Shown here one piece after another: positions 56,808-64,000 of a stretch of 64,000 nucleotides of DNA. The notes below the pieces were generated by a model that had not been told where the DNA came from, searched no databases, and was given only the letters and a program-made list of their open reading frames with translations. The stretch is from contig NZ_JAAIYP010000035.1 in the NCBI RefSeq assembly GCF_011022235.1, positions 124,001 to 188,000 of the forward strand. Reading direction: 5' to 3'. A program made the translations under genes and the position numbers. This DNA comes from Magnetospirillum aberrantis SpK (lineage in GTDB: Bacteria; Pseudomonadota; Alphaproteobacteria; Rhodospirillales; Magnetospirillaceae). Numbering within the stretch: position 1 is the stretch's first letter; each line of letters starts with the position of its first letter.

Positions 56808-57665
56808 TCACCCCTCGGGCAGCTTGACCCAATGCGGCACCCGCGCCCTGATGGTGGCGCCGTCCGCGAGCAGCGTGTCGTTCAGATGCTCAAGGCGCAC
56901 CAGCGCCACCCCCTCCTGGCCGCAGGACGAACGCATTTCGCCCGCCTCGGCCCCGCCGACCGTCAGAACCGTGCCGGGCGGCGGCACCGCCCCCTCGACG
57001 GTCACCGGCAGCAGGCGCTTCTTGACCAGACCGCGATATTTGGTGCGGGCGGTCAGCTCCTGCCCCATGTAGCAGCCTTTTTCGAAATCGACGCCGCCCA
57101 GTTCGTCGAAACCGTTCTCCAGCAGCAACGCCTTGTCCACCGCCATATCGCGGCTGCCGTCCGGGATTCCGGCGGCGATGCGGGCCGCGTCCCAAAGAGC
57201 AGGTTCGCCGGCTTCCAAACCGGCGGCAACCAACGCCTGGTCGGACGAAAGCACAACACGCGCTCCCAAATCCGTCAAACGCGGATCGACATAGGCGATC
57301 CCGTCGCCGAAAGATTGCGACAGGCCGGGCGTTCCGGCAAGGCCCAAAGCGCCAGCGTCGGTCACCGCGAACACCGAAAGCCCGGTCGGCGCGATGGCCA
57401 CCTTGGCCCGCAGCTTATAGAGCGAAAGTTTCTTGCGGAATTCCTCGGCCCGGCCGGCTTCGACGTCCACCAGCAAGGTGTCGCCCTGGGCGACCACGAA
57501 CAGGTCATAGAGGAACTTGCCCTGGGGCGTCAGGAACGCCGCCCAGATGGCCCGCTCCGCCGCCTTGTTGACGTCGTTGGAAACCAACCCCTGAAGAAAG
57601 CTGAAACGGTCGTCGCCAGACAGCGACAACACGGCACGGTCCAGACGGATGAAACGGGATGGCAT
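56808..57665 (-). CDS. ygfZ: Folate-binding Fe-S repair protein YgfZ
   Basis: 285 residues of the GcvT-like fold, with the diagnostic KGCYMGQE motif (Cys for the folate-linked activity) in DFEKGCYMGQELTARTK. YgfZ helps repair Fe-S enzymes such as MiaB. The N-terminus reads RLDRAVLSLSGDDRFSFLQG. It is divergent from the glycosyltransferase operon. ATG at 57665 chosen; an in-frame upstream start is possible. Confidence 0.93.
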   Translation of the reverse strand: MPSRFIRLDRAVLSLSGDDRFSFLQGLVSNDVNKAAERAIWAAFLTPQGKFLYDLFVVAQGDTLLVDVEAGRAEEFRKKLSLYKLRAKVAIAPTGLSVFAVTDAGALGLAGTPGLSQSFGDGIAYVDPRLTDLGARVVLSSDQALVAAGLEAGEPALWDAARIAAGIPDGSRDMAVDKALLLENGFDELGGVDFEKGCYMGQELTARTKYRGLVKKRLLPVTVEGAVPPPGTVLTVGGAEAGEMRSSCGQEGVALVRLEHLNDTLLADGATIRARVPHWVKLPEG

Positions 57666-57788
57666 GACCAAAACAACTCCATGGGCGCGGCGGACCCGTC
57701 AAAGGTGGGCCATGGCGCCCCACTTGGCAACCCCGCCCGATCTCCATCGCGCCTTGGCGAGAAGCCGTCGGGGCACTATAAGGAGGCG

Positions 57789-58817
57789 ATGCATATCACC
57801 CTGGTCGACGATTCCATTCCTTTCGACGGCTTCACCGCCTCGGCCCGCGCGCTTGGCGGCGCGGAAAAGGCCTTTGCCGCGCTTCCCGGCGCGCTGGCCC
57901 GGCGCGGCCACACGGTCACCGTCTTCAACCGCTGCCGCTGGAGCCTGTTCATCGAAGGCTGCCAGTGGCATCCGATCGAAGGAACCGGCAAGCCGTTGAT
58001 GACCGACGTGCTGGTGGCGTTCCGCAAGCCGGCGTTGCTGGAATTCGTCCGCCAGGCCAAGCGGCGGGTGCTGTGGACCACCGCCACCGCCCGCCAGATG
58101 GAACGCGCCGCCGCCGCCGGCCCGGTCAAGGACATCAAGCCCTTGATGCTGTTGTGTTCGGCCGCCCAGGCGCAAGGCTGGAATCCGCGTGGGCTGCCGC
58201 TGGCGGTACTGCCGCCGGCCGCGCGATCCGATTTCCTGGCCGACGCCGCCACCGCCCTGGCGGTGCCGCCGCGCGCCGTGGTCACCACCCATCCCAGCCA
58301 CGGCCTGGACCGGCTGTTGGATCTGTGGCTGGAGCGCATCCGCCCGGCGGTGCCCGAGGCTGAACTGCACGTTTATTCCGCCGCCCTGACGCGGGCGGTC
58401 GAAGGCGCGGAAGTCGAGGAACCCCTGCGCCCCCTGGCCGAACGGGTGCTGGCGGCGCGCGACGCGGGCGTGGTCGTCATGCGCCCCGGCGGCGACCCGG
58501 TCATGGCCCAGGCCTACCGCGAGGCCCATGTCCACCTTTATCCCGGCCATGCCGGCGACACCACCGCCTTCACCTTGATGGAATCCCAGGCCGCCGGCCG
58601 ACCGGCGGTGCTGCGGCCATTGGGGGCCGCGCCCGAGCGGGTGGCCAACGGCCGTTCCGCCTTCGTGGCGCCCGACGACGACGCCTTCGCCAACCTGACC
58701 ATCATGTTGCTGTCCGATTCCGCCATGGCCGCCAGCATGGGCGCCGAGGCGCGTTCCCTTTACACCGGCCGTTCGTGGGACGCGGCCGCCCAAGAACTCG
58801 AGGCGTTGCTGTCATGA
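57789..58817 (+). CDS. Glycosyltransferase-like protein (first of pair)
   Basis: 342 residues resembling GT4-type enzymes: N-terminal GGAEKAFAALPGALARRGH, and a late acceptor-side segment LYPGHAGDTTAFTLMESQAAGRPAVL with the Glu typical of the nucleotide-sugar site. AGGAGG lies two bases before the ATG, unusually close. The stop overlaps the next glycosyltransferase (ATGA). Sugar and acceptor unknown; surface polysaccharide is likely from context. Confidence 0.8.
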   Translation: MHITLVDDSIPFDGFTASARALGGAEKAFAALPGALARRGHTVTVFNRCRWSLFIEGCQWHPIEGTGKPLMTDVLVAFRKPALLEFVRQAKRRVLWTTATARQMERAAAAGPVKDIKPLMLLCSAAQAQGWNPRGLPLAVLPPAARSDFLADAATALAVPPRAVVTTHPSHGLDRLLDLWLERIRPAVPEAELHVYSAALTRAVEGAEVEEPLRPLAERVLAARDAGVVVMRPGGDPVMAQAYREAHVHLYPGHAGDTTAFTLMESQAAGRPAVLRPLGAAPERVANGRSAFVAPDDDAFANLTIMLLSDSAMAASMGAEARSLYTGRSWDAAAQELEALLS

Positions 58818-59839
58818 CACGTTTGCTGCAAGCCATGGCCGGTGCCGACCGGGGAGGCGCCGAAGCGTTCTTCGAGCGCCTGGCGCCCGCCCTGCAACGG
58901 GCCGGCATCGAACAACACGTGCTGATCCGGGCCAACCCGCGCCGCGCCCAAATGCTGCGGGAGGCCGGCGTGGTGGTGACCGAACTGCCCTTCGGCGGCC
59001 TTCTCGACGTCAGGACCCATCTGGGTTTCAGAAAGGCGGTGGCCGAGTTCAAGCCCAACATCGTGCTGACCTGGATGAACCGCGCCTCGCGCTTTTGCCC
59101 GCGCGGCGACTTCGTCCGCGTCGGCCGGCTGGGCGGCTATTACGACCTGAAATATTACCGCGGCGCCGACCATCTGATCGGCAACACGCCGGACATCGTC
59201 GATTGGATCGCCGCCCAGGGATGGCCCGAGGACAGGGTGCATTACGTCCCCAACTTCGTCACCGAGACCAAGGCCAAGGCGGTCAGCCGCAAGACATTCT
59301 CCACGCCCGAGGCGGCGCCGCTGATCCTGGCGTTGGGCCGGCTGCATCCCAACAAGGCGTTCGACGTGCTGATCAAGGCCCTGGCCAGCGTGCCCGAGGC
59401 CTATCTGTGGCTGGCCGGCGAAGGACCGTTGCGCGCCGAATTGGAAACCCTGGCGGCCCGTGCCGGCGTGGTGTCGCGTGTCCGCTTTCTCGGCTGGCGC
59501 GAGGACGTCGCCAGCCTGTTCGGAGCCGCCGACATCTTCGTCTGTCCGTCTCGCCATGAACCGTTGGGCAACGTGGTGATCGAAGCCTGGGCCCAGGGTC
59601 TGCCGGTGGTCGCCGCCGCCTCGGAAGGTCCCAGCCAACTGATCGAGGACGGCATCGACGGCATGCTGGTTCCCATCGAGGATTCGGCGGCCATGGCCTG
59701 CGCCATCAACCGGCTGATCGAGGACCGCCTGGTGGCCGCCCATGTGGGCGCCGCCGGACGCCAGGCCTATGAGGAACAGTTCACCGAAGCCGCCGTGGTC
59801 GCCCGCTACGTCGAGTTCTTCGAACGGGTCCGCCGCTGA
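58814..59839 (+). CDS. GT4-family glycosyltransferase
   Basis: 341 residues. N-terminal GGAEAFFERLAPALQRAGIE; C-terminal Rossmann half with LALGRLHPNKAFDVLIKAL and the EX7E region (RHEPLGNVVIEAWAQGLPVV), characteristic of retaining GT4 enzymes. Start overlaps the previous stop; stop overlaps the AsnB-like start (TGATG). Confidence 0.9.
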   Translation: MTRLLQAMAGADRGGAEAFFERLAPALQRAGIEQHVLIRANPRRAQMLREAGVVVTELPFGGLLDVRTHLGFRKAVAEFKPNIVLTWMNRASRFCPRGDFVRVGRLGGYYDLKYYRGADHLIGNTPDIVDWIAAQGWPEDRVHYVPNFVTETKAKAVSRKTFSTPEAAPLILALGRLHPNKAFDVLIKALASVPEAYLWLAGEGPLRAELETLAARAGVVSRVRFLGWREDVASLFGAADIFVCPSRHEPLGNVVIEAWAQGLPVVAAASEGPSQLIEDGIDGMLVPIEDSAAMACAINRLIEDRLVAAHVGAAGRQAYEEQFTEAAVVARYVEFFERVRR

Positions 59840-61593
59840 TGTGCGGCATCGCCGGCATCGTCGCCCCCAAGGGCCAGAGCCCGGACCCGGCCTTGCTGGC
59901 GCGGCTGGCCGACGCGCTGGGCCATCGCGGTCCCGACGGGCGCGGCGAATACCTGCGCGACAACGTCGGCATGGTCCAGACCCGGCTGGCCATCATCGAC
60001 CTTGAGGGTGGTCGCCAACCGATTGTCGATGACGGCGGCCGCGCCATCGTCGCCAACGGCGAAATCTACAATTATCTGGAACTGCGTGCCGAGCTTGCGC
60101 ACATCCGCTTCGCCACCGGATCGGATTGCGAGCCGCCGCTGCACCTTTATGCCCGCGAGGGGCTGGCCTTCGTCCGCCATCTGCGCGGCATGTACGCCAT
60201 GGCCATCCACGACCCTGAACAGGGCCGGGTGGTGCTGGCCCGCGACCCCTTCGGCATCAAGCCGCTTTATGTGGCCGAAGGCCCCTTCGGACTGGCCTTC
60301 GCCTCGGAACCGGCGGCGCTGGTGCGCGCCGGGCTGGTGACCGCGCGGGTCGATCCCCAGGCGCTGGGCGAACTGCTCCAGCTTCAGTTCACCTGTGGCG
60401 CCGACACCATCTTCGCCGGCATCCGCCGGGTGCTGCCGGGCGAGACCCTGGTGGTCGAGGACGGACGGGTGGTGGAATCGCGCACCTTGCCGGCCTTGCC
60501 CGAGAACGGTGCCGAACGCGGGGACGGCGAAAGTCTGTTGGAGCGGCTGGATCGGGTGCTGATGGATTCGGTGGACCTGCACCAGCGGGCCGACGTGCCC
60601 TATGGCATGTTTCTTTCCGGCGGCATCGATTCCTCGGCCCTGCTCGCCATGATGACCCGACTCAATCCCCGTCCGGTGCTGGCCTTCACCGCCGGCTTTC
60701 CCGGAACCGGGGTGCATGACGAACGCGAACACGCCCGCACGCTGGCCCAGGCGATGGGCGCCCGCCATGTCGAGGTGGAGTTCGCCGACGACGACTTCTG
60801 GCGATTGCTGCCGAAGGTGGCTGCGGCCATGGACGATCCGGCGGCCGATTACGCCTGTCTTCCCACCTATCTTCTGGCCGAACGGGCCCGGGCCGAGGTC
60901 AAGGTCATCCTGGCCGGTGAAGGCGGCGACGAATTGTTCGGCGGCTATGGCCGCTATCGCGGCGCCATGCGGCCGTGGCCGTTCGCCAAGGCCATGCGGC
61001 GCAGCGGCACCTTCGACGGCCTGAACGTGCTGCGCCCGGTCCCCGCCGGCTGGCGAACCCGTTTCGCCGCCGCCGAGCGCGCCGCGCGGCGCCCCCACCA
61101 CCGCTCGCGCCTTCAGGTCGCCCAGGCCACCGATTGCGCCGACTGGCTGCCCAACGACCTGCTGGTCAAGGCCGACCGCTGCCTGATGCACAACGGCGTC
61201 GAAGGCCGCGTGCCGTTCCTCGACCTGGAAATGGCCCGCTTCGCCTTCGCCTTGCCCGACAAGTGGAAGGTGCGGGGAAACACCGGCAAATGGCTGTTGC
61301 GGCGCTGGCTGGAACGCGCCCTGCCCGCCGCCCGCCCGTTCGACAAGAAACGCGGCTTCACCGTGCCGGTGGCGGAATGGATCGCCACCCGCCCCGAACT
61401 GGCCGAACTGGTGTCCCGCCAGCCGGCGGTCGAGGCCGTCGCCGACCCGGCGGCGGTGCGAAACTTGTTCCAATCCTGCGACAAGCGAACCGGCTTCGCC
61501 TGTTGGACCTTGCTGTTCTATGCCCTGTGGCATCGGATCCATGTTGACGGAACCGCACCCGAGGGCAATGTGTTCGAGATGCTGTCGGCGTGA
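59839..61593 (+). CDS. AsnB-like glutamine amidotransferase/asparagine synthetase family
   Basis: 584 residues. The N-terminal glutaminase starts MCGIAG with catalytic Cys2 and carries NGEIYNYLEL; the synthetase half has the PP-loop SGGIDSS at about 260 and GEGGDELFGGYGRY. This is the layout of AsnB, but proteins like this in glycosyltransferase operons usually amidate sugars or capsule building blocks. It overlaps the glycosyltransferase and is followed 12 bases later by a dihydroorotase-like gene. Substrate unproven. Confidence 0.88.
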   Translation: MCGIAGIVAPKGQSPDPALLARLADALGHRGPDGRGEYLRDNVGMVQTRLAIIDLEGGRQPIVDDGGRAIVANGEIYNYLELRAELAHIRFATGSDCEPPLHLYAREGLAFVRHLRGMYAMAIHDPEQGRVVLARDPFGIKPLYVAEGPFGLAFASEPAALVRAGLVTARVDPQALGELLQLQFTCGADTIFAGIRRVLPGETLVVEDGRVVESRTLPALPENGAERGDGESLLERLDRVLMDSVDLHQRADVPYGMFLSGGIDSSALLAMMTRLNPRPVLAFTAGFPGTGVHDEREHARTLAQAMGARHVEVEFADDDFWRLLPKVAAAMDDPAADYACLPTYLLAERARAEVKVILAGEGGDELFGGYGRYRGAMRPWPFAKAMRRSGTFDGLNVLRPVPAGWRTRFAAAERAARRPHHRSRLQVAQATDCADWLPNDLLVKADRCLMHNGVEGRVPFLDLEMARFAFALPDKWKVRGNTGKWLLRRWLERALPAARPFDKKRGFTVPVAEWIATRPELAELVSRQPAVEAVADPAAVRNLFQSCDKRTGFACWTLLFYALWHRIHVDGTAPEGNVFEMLSA

Positions 61594-61605
61594 CGGAGAA
61601 TTTCC

Positions 61606-62937
61606 ATGTCCCAGACCTATGACCTGATCCTCAAGGGCGGTACCGTCGTCACGCCCAACGGCCGCGAACAGACCGACATCGGTGTTCGGGACGGCCGTAT
61701 CGCCGCCTTGGGCGGGCTGTCCGGCGCCTCGGCCGAAACCGAGATCGACGCCGGCGGTCTGCACGTCCTGCCCGGCGTCATCGACACCCAGGTGCATTTC
61801 CGCGAGCCCGGCCTTGAACACAAGGAAGACCTGGCGACCGGCACCGCCGCCGCCGCCATGGGCGGCGTGGTCGCGGTGTTCGAGATGCCCAACACCAAGC
61901 CCGGCACCACCACCGACGTCGAGTTGAAGGACAAGCTGACGCGCGCCCAGGGCCGCACCTGGACCGATCACGCCTTTTTCCTGGGCGCCGCCGCCGACAA
62001 TGTCGACCATCTGGCCGAATGGGAACGCATCCCCGGCTGTGCCGGCATCAAGGTGTTCATGGGCTCCAGCACCGGCAATTTGTTGGTCAGCGACGACGAG
62101 ACCCTGGCCCGCGTGCTGGCCCAAGGTTTCCGCCGCGTCGCCGTCCATTGCGAGGACGAATACCGCCTGATCGAGCGCAAGCAGATCGCCGAGGACGCCG
62201 GCCATCCCCGTGCCCACCATGTCTGGCGCGACGCCGAGACCGCGCTGCGCGCCACCCAGCGGCTGGTGCGGCTGGCCGAGGCGGCCAAGCGCCGGGTGCA
62301 CGTCCTGCACGTCACCACCGCCGAGGAAATGGCGTACCTTTCCGAACACAAGGATCTGGTGACGGTGGAAACCACGCCGCAACACCTGACGCTGGCCGCG
62401 CCAGAATGCTACGAACGCCTGGGCACCTATGCCCAGATGAACCCGCCGATCCGCGAATCCCACCACCGCGCCGCGTTGTGGAAAGCCATCGCCGATGGCG
62501 TCGTCGATGTGCTGGGCAGCGACCACGCCCCCCACACCCGCGAGGAAAAGAGCAAGCCCTATCCGCAGTCGCCGTCGGGCATGACCGGGGTGCAGACCCT
62601 GGTGCCGCTGATGCTGGACCATGTCAATTCCGGCCGGCTCAGCCTGGAACGCTTCGTCGACCTGACCTCGGCCGGACCGGCCCGCATCTACAATCTGGCG
62701 GGCAAGGGCCGCATCGCGCTGGGCTATGACGCCGACTTCACCTTGGTGGACATGAAGGCCGAGCGCACCATCACCAACCAGTGGATCGTCAGCCGCTGCG
62801 GTTGGACCCCGTTCGACGGCGCCCGCGTCACCGGCTGGCCGGTGGGAACCATCGTGCGCGGCAATCCGGTGATGATGGACGGCCAATTGAACGGCGAACC
62901 CTCGGGCAAGCCGGTGCGCTTCCAACTGGCCTGCTGA
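61606..62937 (+). CDS. Dihydroorotase-like amidohydrolase with altered HxH
   Basis: 443 residues, class I size. The usual metal motif DxHxH reads D-T-Q-V-H here: Gln62 replaces the first His, followed by His64 in VHFREPG. Other ligands are present: the carboxylated Lys149 (GIKVFMGSSTGN), His181 (AVHCEDE), His235 (LHVTTAEE) and Asp306 (GSDHAPH). Such variants are annotated as dihydroorotases in alphaproteobacteria, but the missing His may change metal content or substrate. GGAG lies before the ATG, and it follows the AsnB-like gene by 12 bases. Confidence 0.85.
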   Translation: MSQTYDLILKGGTVVTPNGREQTDIGVRDGRIAALGGLSGASAETEIDAGGLHVLPGVIDTQVHFREPGLEHKEDLATGTAAAAMGGVVAVFEMPNTKPGTTTDVELKDKLTRAQGRTWTDHAFFLGAAADNVDHLAEWERIPGCAGIKVFMGSSTGNLLVSDDETLARVLAQGFRRVAVHCEDEYRLIERKQIAEDAGHPRAHHVWRDAETALRATQRLVRLAEAAKRRVHVLHVTTAEEMAYLSEHKDLVTVETTPQHLTLAAPECYERLGTYAQMNPPIRESHHRAALWKAIADGVVDVLGSDHAPHTREEKSKPYPQSPSGMTGVQTLVPLMLDHVNSGRLSLERFVDLTSAGPARIYNLAGKGRIALGYDADFTLVDMKAERTITNQWIVSRCGWTPFDGARVTGWPVGTIVRGNPVMMDGQLNGEPSGKPVRFQLAC

Positions 62938-63038
62938 TCCCGGCCGAGCTTGCGATTGACGTGTTGACCGCTCTCTTGCCGCGGCGGCGGCGGTCGAGTG
63001 ATCGCGCCCGGCAAGGAAGGCCAAGCGGTTTCCGACCA

Positions 63039-63064
63039 GATCATCGCGCCTTTAATCTGAAACA
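63039..63064 (+). repeat. Left terminal inverted repeat of the IS630-type element
   Basis: Reads GATCATCGCGCC...CTGAAACA, matching the right repeat at 18 of 26 positions in inverted orientation. Confidence 0.65.
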
Positions 63065-63590
63065 TGTCCGGCGTGCCTGAGATAGTTCTGGCATTCCTCG
63101 GGTGTGTCGAGATCGCAGATGCTGCCGACGGCGTCCCATAGAGCGCTGAGGGCTTTCGCGCATCCTGGGCTGACGGCACTTCCGCCAGACCTGGCGTTCA
63201 TCCGCCACTTCGGCGCGCGCGGCTTCGGTGGCCAGCAGCGTTTTTTTTGACGGTGAAACCGCGGGCCTTCAAGAAACGCGATAGCGATGCGGGATGGACC
63301 TCGACGCCCCGCTCGGCACGCAGCTTCGCCGCCAGTTCCGGCATGGTAATGTCCTCTTGCGCCTCGACCCACCGGATCAGATCGTCACCGTAAGGCGCAA
63401 GTTTGCCGCCCCCAGGAGGGCGGCCTTGCCGTGAGGGTTCCAGAGATCCAGTTGCCGCCATTCGTTGCGCGAGGCGCACACTGGTGGCCGCGCTTACCCC
63501 AAAACGCCGGGCTGCCGCCCGCCGCGTCTCACCACGCTCAATTTCCCCATAAACCCGGACCCGAAGGTCGGCCGATAAGCCTTTGCCCAT
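63052..63590 (-). pseudogene. Broken IS630-type transposase
   Basis: From the ATG at 63590 (GGAGG upstream) the frame reads MGKGLSADLRVRVYGEIERG, then RRFGVSAATSVRLAQR, the N-terminal helix-turn-helix of IS630 transposases. At eight consecutive A (63241-63248 on the complement) a normal IS630 makes a -1 shift; the shifted frame reads KKTLLATEAARAEVADERQVWR. After that about half of the catalytic domain is absent, and another frame gives the family C-terminus LWDAVGSICDLDTPEECQNY. The DDE residues are lost. Not functional alone. Confidence 0.8.
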
Positions 63591-63643
63591 GATCCACCTC
63601 CAAGAATGGTGAATCACATCTCAGGCGTTTGGGGAATCCCTTT

Positions 63644-63669
63644 CGATTCAGGTTTCGCGCGCGATGCTC
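63644..63669 (-). repeat. Right terminal inverted repeat of the IS630-type element
   Basis: On the minus strand reads GAGCATCGCGCGCGAAACCT, then GAATCG. A TA follows outside the end. Confidence 0.65.
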
Positions 63670-63815
63670 TAAAGCCGCCCCCTTTCGGAAGTCAGGAACA
63701 CTCTTGCGCCCCGGCCCGAACAAAATGTGTGCGCATCCCAGCCTTTTCCTTATGCACAAATCAAAGGCACTCATGATAGGATGATTACAAAAGTTGCACG
63801 CAAGGAGAGGGGCAT

Positions 63816-64000
63816 ATGGCGCGCCTGCGGATTTCAACGCTCGCTGCGGTGTTCGGCGTAGCGGTGATTGGTTGCATGCTGCTGGTCGGGGGCATGGGAG
63901 GCATGGCCCTCTCCCAACTCAAGGTAGGGGGGGCACTTTATCAGCGCATCATTCTTGGCAAGGATCTGGTGGCCGACATCCTGCCGCCGCCGGAATACAT
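63816..64000 (+). CDS. Methyl-accepting chemotaxis protein (5' end only)
   Basis: The first 61 residues: a membrane helix at about 8-32 (STLAAVFGVAVIGCMLLVGG), then GGALYQRIILGKDLVADILP followed by PPEY. This opening is typical of a chemoreceptor group common in Magnetospirillum and relatives. AAGGAG lies eight bases before the ATG. The sensor and signalling domains lie beyond the window edge. Confidence 0.75.
   Translation, partial: MARLRISTLAAVFGVAVIGCMLLVGGMGGMALSQLKVGGALYQRIILGKDLVADILPPPEY

Larger units (their letters stand above)
63039..63669. mobile_element. Internally deleted IS630-type element
   Basis: About 630 bases bounded by imperfect terminal inverted repeats (18 of 26 bases match), each with CATCGCGC near the outer end and CTGAA near the inner end. 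A TA dinucleotide lies just outside the right end, the usual IS630 target; the left side lacks it. Intact members are about 1.1 kb; the middle of the transposase is missing. It lies between pyrC-like and a chemoreceptor. Confidence 0.75.

Noticed and set aside
55089-57788. A very long plus-strand open frame continuing into the first glycosyltransferase.
   Set aside because: It is antisense to a chemoreceptor and YgfZ, both with clear domains. The glycosyltransferase begins at 57789.

Overview
The window is high-GC, gene-dense bacterial DNA. It most likely comes from an alphaproteobacterium of the Rhodospirillales/Magnetospirillum type. Pointers are an NDUFS4-type complex I subunit, Coq7, an alphaproteobacterial YfgM-like protein, many chemoreceptors and hybrid histidine kinases, and an exact FNR/FixK-type box. 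The genus is an inference from gene content only. About 57 protein genes, one tRNA gene, one decayed integrase and one deleted insertion sequence are described.

Layout. (1) 1-4.4 kb: a MotA/TolQ-like proton channel gene (cut by the window edge) is divergent from a type I secretion ABC exporter and its HlyD adaptor. (2) 4.4-8.0 kb: a DUF411 protein, a small exported Cys/His-containing protein, integrase debris beside tRNA-Arg(TCT), the complex I subunit, an M48 protease and a CbpA-type DnaJ. (3) 8.2-19.1 kb: a signalling block. It holds an OmpR-type regulator and kinase behind a leader with a strong terminator, then three hybrid kinases (HisKA-HATPase-REC) and two paralogous NarL-type regulators, ending in a long hairpin. 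(4) 19.1-22.4 kb: a MacB/DevC-like ABC export operon closed by its own TetR-type regulator, with a perfect palindrome at the promoter. (5) 22.4-25.6 kb: a MASE3 kinase with a NarL regulator, and a NifX-like protein preceded by an overlapping 12-residue reading frame. (6) 25.6-30.4 kb: der, bamB and a YfgM-like gene, a thioredoxin-fold protein, a lipoprotein and a 61-residue protein. (7) 30.5-32.5 kb: an AT-rich promoter region and a CHASE3-type chemoreceptor.

(8) 32.5-44.3 kb: a glycogen/trehalose cluster on the minus strand, in the order glgB, a solute-binding protein, glgX, treZ, malQ, glgP; the genes from glgB to malQ are nearly contiguous. (9) 44.4-44.9 kb: an FNR box and a 72-residue two-helix membrane protein with its own terminator. 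(10) 44.9-47.9 kb: a secreted protein of unknown role, msrQ and msrP, and an AcuI-type reductase. (11) 48.0-52.7 kb: a DUF898 membrane protein with an M48 peptidase, then the converging dsbB-coq7-cupin operon, and a MeaB/ArgK GTPase. (12) 52.7-57.7 kb: a PAS-PAS-GGDEF cyclase, a signal peptidase I with an extra N-terminal membrane domain, a chemoreceptor and YgfZ. (13) 57.8-62.9 kb: two glycosyltransferases and an AsnB-like amidotransferase overlapping end to end, followed by a dihydroorotase-like enzyme with an altered metal-binding motif. (14) 63.0-64.0 kb: an internally deleted IS630-type element and the start of another chemoreceptor.

How it fits together: most of the window is sensing and signal processing (eight two-component kinases or regulators in the central block, three chemoreceptors, one cyclase), together with envelope maintenance and storage-carbohydrate turnover. 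The least explained parts are the tandem hybrid-kinase block with its leader, the FNR-controlled small membrane protein, the reading frame overlapping the NifX-like gene, the solute-binding protein inside the glycogen operon, and the dihydroorotase variant.
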